Positions 59,488 to 64,000 of a stretch of DNA of 64,000 bases are shown piece by piece. The stretch's first letter is position 1; each line of letters opens with the position of its first letter. The stretch is from Nitrospira defluvii. Lineage in GTDB: Bacteria; Nitrospirota; Nitrospiria; Nitrospirales; Nitrospiraceae. The notes beneath the pieces were generated by a model, which saw only the letters and a program-made list of their open reading frames with translations, was not told the origin of the DNA and searched no databases. The translations under genes were made by a program, and so were the position numbers. The stretch covers positions 248,001-312,000 of the forward strand of contig WYAX01000012.1 of assembly GCA_011525625.1 (NCBI GenBank), in the 5' to 3' direction.

Positions 59488-62400
59488 CTAGGCCTGTTGC
59501 CCGGCCAATTCAGCGTCTGCCGGTGTCTCCCCCAGCTCGTCGGCTCGCCGCGGGAACCGTTCTTCCAGCATCGTATAGATCGTGGGAACGAGAAACAGCG
59601 TGAGGATCGTCGAGACAGTGAGACCACCTACGACGGCGCGCGCGAGGGGTGCGTTGGTTTCGCTGCCGGTTCCTAGTCCGAGGGCCATCGGGATCAGACC
59701 GACGACCGTGGCGAGCGACGTCATGAGAATCGGCCGCAGTCTGGTGCGAGAGGCTGTGACGACGGCGGCAGAGAGGTCCAGGCCGCGGCGTCGCAACACA
59801 TTGGTGTAGTCGACCAATAGGACGCCGTTGGAGACGACGATGCCCAGCATCATGATGATGCCCATTAAGGATGACGTCGAGATCGTGGTGTTCGTCAGAT
59901 AGAGGATCACGATCACGCCCGGAATGCCCATCGGTACCGAAAACATGATGATGAAGGGATCGATCAGCGACTTAAACTGTGCCGCCATCACCATGTACAC
60001 CAGGATCAAGGCCAGGGCGCTGGCATACATGAGGCCCTCGAAGGTCTCGCGTTGTTGCTGGATCTGGCCGGCGAGCCGGATGCTGAAGCCTGTCGGCAAC
60101 TGCAGCTGGGCGAATGCCGATTCCAGGTCCTGGGCAATTGCGCCGAGATCGCGGCCGACGGGGTTGGCCGTAACGTGGACGACGCGCTGGAAGTATTTGC
60201 GCTCGATCTTCACGGGCCCGGCGTTCAATTTCAGTGTGGCCAGGTTCTTCAGCAGCACCGGTTCGCCGGTTTGAGTCGTCAGCAGTACATGTTCGATGGC
60301 CGTCAGGTCCTTGCGATGTTCCTCGGCGAGCCAGGCGCTGATGTAGTATTCATTCCCGTTTTGCGGATCGGTGTAGATGATGGGGTCGGTCTGGCCGTTG
60401 CCGTTCAGGGAAAACAACACGGCATTCGCGACGTCGGTTTCGCTGATGCCGAGTAGCGCCGCCTTCTCCCGATCCACCACCACGTTCACTTCGGGGTAGT
60501 TCTCTTCCCGGCTGACTTCAATGTCCGCCATGCCCGGGATCTTGTGCATGATCTCCTGTACCTGCCGAATGACGGCACGGGCCTTCTCGAAGTCGTAGCC
60601 GTAAATCTCTACGTCGATGGATTTCTGCGAGCCGAAACTCGTCACGCGTTTGACCAGACCGCCCGGATCGAAGAACATCGCCACGCCGGGAAACAGTTTG
60701 ACGATCGACGGCCGCACGGCGTTTATGATCTCGACCTGATTGCGTCGCCGCTTATCGGGAGACGCCAGATAGACCGAGATGACCGAAGTGTGCGGCCCGG
60801 TGTTGGGATTGAACAGCGAAGAGCGGCCCTGCGCGAGCACCCCGGTGCTGGAGGCGATCGCTTCCAACTCGTCCGGCGAAATGTTCTCCCGCAGGACCCG
60901 TTCGACCTCGGCGACCTGATCGACGGTGTGTTCCACCCGCTGGCCGACGGGTGCGCGCAAGACGATGCGGAACTGGCTTTCATCCGAGACCGGCAAAAAT
61001 TCGGTGCCGATATAAGGCAACAGCGCGAGGGAACTCACGAACAGCGCGACCACGGCGACCAATAACGTGCGGCGATGGGCCAGCACCCAGCGCAGGCTGC
61101 GTTCGTACCCTTCATCGAGGGCTTCGTAGCGGCGTTGGCTCCACTGCATGATGCGCACGAACCAGGAGGGCAGGGAGCGGTGCGCCTCCTGTTCCGACTT
61201 CAAAAAGCGATAACAGAGCGCGGGGGTCACCGTGCGGGACACAAAAAACGAGGTGAACAGGGCGATGGCAATCGTGAGCGTGAGCGGAATGAGCAGCAGT
61301 CTTGCGATACCGACGATAAAAAACATGGGCAGAAAGACGACGACGGTCGTCACCGTAGAGGCGAAGATCGGCATGGCGACCTCGCGAGCGGCGTTGACGA
61401 TGGCGTCCCAGCGGTTCCGGTCGACGTTCAGATGGCGTTGAATGTTTTCGAGCTCGACGATCGAATCGTCGACCAGACGTCCGATGCCCAGGGCCAATCC
61501 GCCCATCGTGAACACATTGAGCGTCTGGTTGGTGAAGTACAGCACGATGAACGTCACGAGAATCGACAGCGGAATGGCGACCGAGATGATCAATGTGCTG
61601 GTCAGATTTCTCAGGAACAGGAGAATCACCGCCGCCGCGAGCAACGATCCGTGCAGCGCCTGCTCGATGAGGTTCTTGATCGATTGCCGGATGTAGACCG
61701 ACTGATCGAAGGAAATGCCCAACCGGACGCCGGGAGGAATGCCGATCATCTTGGGAATCGCGTTGCGCAAGGCATCGACCACTTCCACGGTGTTGGCGAT
61801 GGGCTGCTTGTTGACGCGGAGATACACCGACCGTTTGCCGTCCGTGCGGACGACGTTGGTTTGAATGTCCGAGGAGTCGGTCAGGACGCCGACATCCCGC
61901 ACACGCACGGGATTCCCGCGCGCGTCGATCTTGACGACGACGTCGTTGATCGGTTCCACGGTTTTGAACTGGGTGTTGGTGAACACGTTGTAGTCGAGGT
62001 TCCCGGCCTTGATGTCGCCCGAGGGCAGGATCAGGTTGGAGGCCTTCACCGCCTTGACCACGTCGAGGATCGACAGGCCGCGTGCCTGCAGCAAAGCCGG
62101 GTCGAGATTGATGTTGATTTGCCGGATCTTCCCGCCTTCGACCGTGGCGGCGGCGACGTTGGCGATCTGTTCGATCTGCGGCGCGATGGTGTTGTAGGCC
62201 AGGTCGTAGAGCGCGCGTTCGTCGAGGTCGCCGCCGGAAGCCGTCACGAACGCGACGGGAATATTGGAGACGTCGAACTTGACGATGAAGGGCTGCAGAA
62301 TGCCGGGTGGCAGGCTGTTCAAAATCTGGGTGATACGCTGCATTACCTCCATTTGGCCCACGTTGATGTCCGCGCCCCAATTGAACCAGATCTGCACGGC

Positions 62401-62667
62401 GCCGATGCCCTGCTTGGCAAAGGACTCCACATGTTCGACGTTGGAGGCGGAACTGACGGCTTTCTCAATGGGGTAGACGACGCTCTGTTCGATGTCGAGC
62501 GGCGGCGCGCCCTTGTAGATGACCCCGACGAATGCGACCGGAACTTGAATGTTGGGAAAGAGATCGACCGGTAGTCGTTCCAGCGAGGTGGCCCCCAAGA
62601 TCACCATGGCGAGGGACAACATCAGGATGCCGATGCGATTGCGGAGCGCGAGGAGTGTCAGCCACAT
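59488..62667 (-). CDS. RND efflux permease (AcrB/HAE1 family)
   Basis: A 1059-residue proton-driven pump with 12 TMs and two large periplasmic loops. N-terminal LRNRIGILMLSLAMVILG and RLPVDLFPNIQVP are typical. TM4 has the proton-relay acids in GIGRLVDDSIVELENI, and ARAVVGGLTVSTILTLFLVP closes the protein. The length is normal. It is transcribed with the adaptor at 62745 after a 77-bp gap. Substrates may be drugs or metabolites; the acids fit HAE1 rather than the heavy-metal CusA type. Confidence 0.94.
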   Translation of the reverse strand: MWLTLLALRNRIGILMLSLAMVILGATSLERLPVDLFPNIQVPVAFVGVIYKGAPPLDIEQSVVYPIEKAVSSASNVEHVESFAKQGIGAVQIWFNWGADINVGQMEVMQRITQILNSLPPGILQPFIVKFDVSNIPVAFVTASGGDLDERALYDLAYNTIAPQIEQIANVAAATVEGGKIRQININLDPALLQARGLSILDVVKAVKASNLILPSGDIKAGNLDYNVFTNTQFKTVEPINDVVVKIDARGNPVRVRDVGVLTDSSDIQTNVVRTDGKRSVYLRVNKQPIANTVEVVDALRNAIPKMIGIPPGVRLGISFDQSVYIRQSIKNLIEQALHGSLLAAAVILLFLRNLTSTLIISVAIPLSILVTFIVLYFTNQTLNVFTMGGLALGIGRLVDDSIVELENIQRHLNVDRNRWDAIVNAAREVAMPIFASTVTTVVVFLPMFFIVGIARLLLIPLTLTIAIALFTSFFVSRTVTPALCYRFLKSEQEAHRSLPSWFVRIMQWSQRRYEALDEGYERSLRWVLAHRRTLLVAVVALFVSSLALLPYIGTEFLPVSDESQFRIVLRAPVGQRVEHTVDQVAEVERVLRENISPDELEAIASSTGVLAQGRSSLFNPNTGPHTSVISVYLASPDKRRRNQVEIINAVRPSIVKLFPGVAMFFDPGGLVKRVTSFGSQKSIDVEIYGYDFEKARAVIRQVQEIMHKIPGMADIEVSREENYPEVNVVVDREKAALLGISETDVANAVLFSLNGNGQTDPIIYTDPQNGNEYYISAWLAEEHRKDLTAIEHVLLTTQTGEPVLLKNLATLKLNAGPVKIERKYFQRVVHVTANPVGRDLGAIAQDLESAFAQLQLPTGFSIRLAGQIQQQRETFEGLMYASALALILVYMVMAAQFKSLIDPFIIMFSVPMGIPGVIVILYLTNTTISTSSLMGIIMMLGIVVSNGVLLVDYTNVLRRRGLDLSAAVVTASRTRLRPILMTSLATVVGLIPMALGLGTGSETNAPLARAVVGGLTVSTILTLFLVPTIYTMLEERFPRRADELGETPADAELAGQQA

Positions 62668-62744
62668 ATCGGAGACGTGAACGGTGAAACGTTAGAGGTG
62701 AAACACAGGGCGTCTGCCGTCAGCGCGGGAGGCCTCTGTGTAAG

Positions 62745-63944
62745 TTAACTGTTGGACTCACGTTTCACGGCATCCATCGGTTGGACTTGGACGGGGACGC
62801 CTTCGCTGACCAGATCTTTGCCGGAGACGATGAGTTGCTCGTCCCCGGCAAGGCCCTTCACGACTTCCACCCGGTTCTCGGCGCGAGCGCCCAGTTCAAC
62901 GGGAACCTGATGGGCCTTCCCATCCTTGACCACATAGACGTACTGCGATTCTTCGAGTCGGCTCACGGCGTCCAGCGGAATCTGAATCGCGTGTGGATGT
63001 CTTCCGACTAGGACTTCGACGCGGGCGAACATGCCGCCTTTGAGGCGATGGTCCTTGTTCGGCAGATCGACCTCCACGGTCATTGTGCGGGTGGCACGGT
63101 TCAAGGCCTGAACGATGCGTGTGACCCGGCCTTCGAACACCTCATGGGGATAGGCCTCGGCGCGGACGTCGGCGCGTTGCCCGATGTGCACGAGGGGGAC
63201 GTCCTTCTCCACGACTTCGATCAACGTGCGCACGGTTTCGACGTCGTGCACGCTCAAGATGCCACGCGACACCGTCGACGTGCTGGCGGTCGTGCCGCTC
63301 ACATAGGCGCCCGGATCGAGGTTGCGTTCTGCGATATAGCCGGCAAACGGGGCGCGGATGTAGGAGTAGGCCAGGTTAGTTTCGGCCTGTGCCAGGGCGA
63401 CGGTCATCTGTTGTACTTGGGCGCGCAAAGAATCTTGTAACGCCACTGCCGCATCACGGTTCACCAGCGCGGTGTCGAGATCCTGTTGCGACACGAACTG
63501 GTCCTTGATCAGCGCTTGCATGCGGTCGAGCGTGAGCATGGCGTTCCGCACACCGGCGTCCTGCTGCACGACCTTCGCTTTGGCCGACAGGAGATTGGCT
63601 TTGGCCTGGTTGACGGCATGGATGTAGTCGGTGTGATCGATTTCGACCAGCAGCTGATTGGCTTTCACCAGATCGCCCTTATCGACGTAGATCTTGGCGA
63701 TGTAGCCGTCGACCCGGGAGAAGATGTTCACGAGCTGGTTCGGGATCAAATCGGCGGTATAGGTCAACCGCACGTCGAGGTCTTGCTTGAGGGGCGTCAT
63801 GGTGCCCACGGTCAGGATCCGGTTCTTGCGCGGATCGCTCTTGGCGCCGCTGGTGAGGCGAAACACCACCAAGGCTGCCACGGCGACAAAGACGATCAGC
63901 CCAAGGGTGACGATGGGATGTCGTGTGATCGGGTTACCGGACAC
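62745..63944 (-). CDS. RND periplasmic adaptor (membrane fusion protein)
   Basis: A 399-residue adaptor. One N-terminal TM (about 10-30) is followed by the lipoyl halves (FSRVDGYIAKIYVDKGDLVKANQ and SYIRAPFAGYIAERNLDPGAYV), an alpha-hairpin (about 108-195) and the beta-barrel domain. It links the RND pump at 59488 to an outer membrane channel, probably encoded beyond the window edge. It starts at ATG 63944, possibly overlapping the end of the previous gene. Confidence 0.93.
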   Translation of the reverse strand: MSGNPITRHPIVTLGLIVFVAVAALVVFRLTSGAKSDPRKNRILTVGTMTPLKQDLDVRLTYTADLIPNQLVNIFSRVDGYIAKIYVDKGDLVKANQLLVEIDHTDYIHAVNQAKANLLSAKAKVVQQDAGVRNAMLTLDRMQALIKDQFVSQQDLDTALVNRDAAVALQDSLRAQVQQMTVALAQAETNLAYSYIRAPFAGYIAERNLDPGAYVSGTTASTSTVSRGILSVHDVETVRTLIEVVEKDVPLVHIGQRADVRAEAYPHEVFEGRVTRIVQALNRATRTMTVEVDLPNKDHRLKGGMFARVEVLVGRHPHAIQIPLDAVSRLEESQYVYVVKDGKAHQVPVELGARAENRVEVVKGLAGDEQLIVSGKDLVSEGVPVQVQPMDAVKRESNS

Positions 63945-64000
63945 GGGTCAGGCCTCGCTTTTTGGCTGGGGACGGACGTTGCAAACCCGTCAAGAACAGT
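63934..64000 (-). CDS. C-terminal end of an upstream gene (uncertain)
   Basis: On the minus strand a frame open from the window edge reads LFLTGLQRPSPAKKRGLTRV and stops at TAA (63936-63934), overlapping the adaptor start by 11 bp. Short overlaps are usual in RND operons, so this may be the end of a TolC-like or regulator gene. The fragment is too short to identify. Confidence 0.3.
   Translation of the reverse strand, partial: LFLTGLQRPSPAKKRGLTRVR

Noticed and set aside
61075..62574. 499-codon plus-strand open frame opposite the RND pump
   Set aside because: It is the antisense shadow of a clear RND gene; such long shadows are common at this GC content.

Overview
The window looks like a chromosomal piece of a GC-rich (about 60%) Gram-negative bacterium with an outer membrane. 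The gene set (several TonB-dependent receptors, cytochrome P460 family proteins, an SmbP-like metal-binding protein, HpnA, a CruF-type carotenoid enzyme, many palindromic repeats between genes) fits the nitrite-oxidising genus Nitrospira. No 16S, nxr or other decisive marker is present, so the assignment is an inference.

Region 1 (1-20227) is a metal or metal-chelate handling island. It holds four TonB-dependent receptors (one cut by the window edge), three PepSY-TM membrane proteins, a MacA/MacB-like exporter with two separate FtsX permeases, and small membrane proteins with Cys/His-rich loops. Four of the small-protein genes, and a fifth small exported-protein gene at 24398, sit behind one shared promoter design: TAGC and GAGC boxes exactly 10 bp apart, a -35 box exactly 13 bp after GAGC, and a -10 box 17-18 bp further on. 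One promoter has an extra 10-bp unit that keeps this phase. I see this as the best candidate for an undescribed regulon. Inside the island are a solitary DUF4143 ATPase, and a toxin-antitoxin cassette flanked by a 36-bp exact duplication of the 3' end of the permease gene.

Region 2 (20228-31332) holds a structured leader with an excisionase-like HTH gene, two P460-family genes (one with a broken heme motif), a TPR protein, an SmbP-like protein, a cupredoxin-like protein, an Slp lipoprotein divergent from a DsbA-like protein, a copper P-type ATPase with three YHS and two HMBD domains, and an HtrA protease. The theme is copper and the periplasm.

Region 3 (31508-38072) is a sensory operon (lipoprotein, HAMP protein, odd Gly/Asn-rich pseudopilin, hybrid histidine kinase, HD-GYP-type regulator) followed by nikR and a DUF3842 gene. 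A TonB receptor (38199) follows and may serve nickel.

Region 4 (40251-49176) starts with a 174-bp tandem repeat. It then holds a 3-methyladenine DNA glycosylase and a minus-strand series: an exported protein, a probable pseudo-histidine-kinase, a holin-like membrane protein, an OB-like exported protein, a cytochrome c, CruF, HpnA and a short-chain prenyl diphosphate synthase. The last three point to carotenoid and hopanoid synthesis.

Region 5 (49176-58942) contains small conserved genes (a PHD-like zinc finger, DUF2914, DUF1499, DUF2167, a site-2 protease, an FAD/NAD oxidoreductase, a SpeD-like protein, an SCP2 protein) among repeats. Region 6 (59488-64000, minus) is an RND efflux pump with its adaptor.

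Repeats are a major component: two MITE-like families with terminal inverted repeats, long hairpins, a tandem array and several REP-like families. Several genes appear to be transcribed as leaderless mRNAs, with the -10 box 5-8 nt before the ATG.
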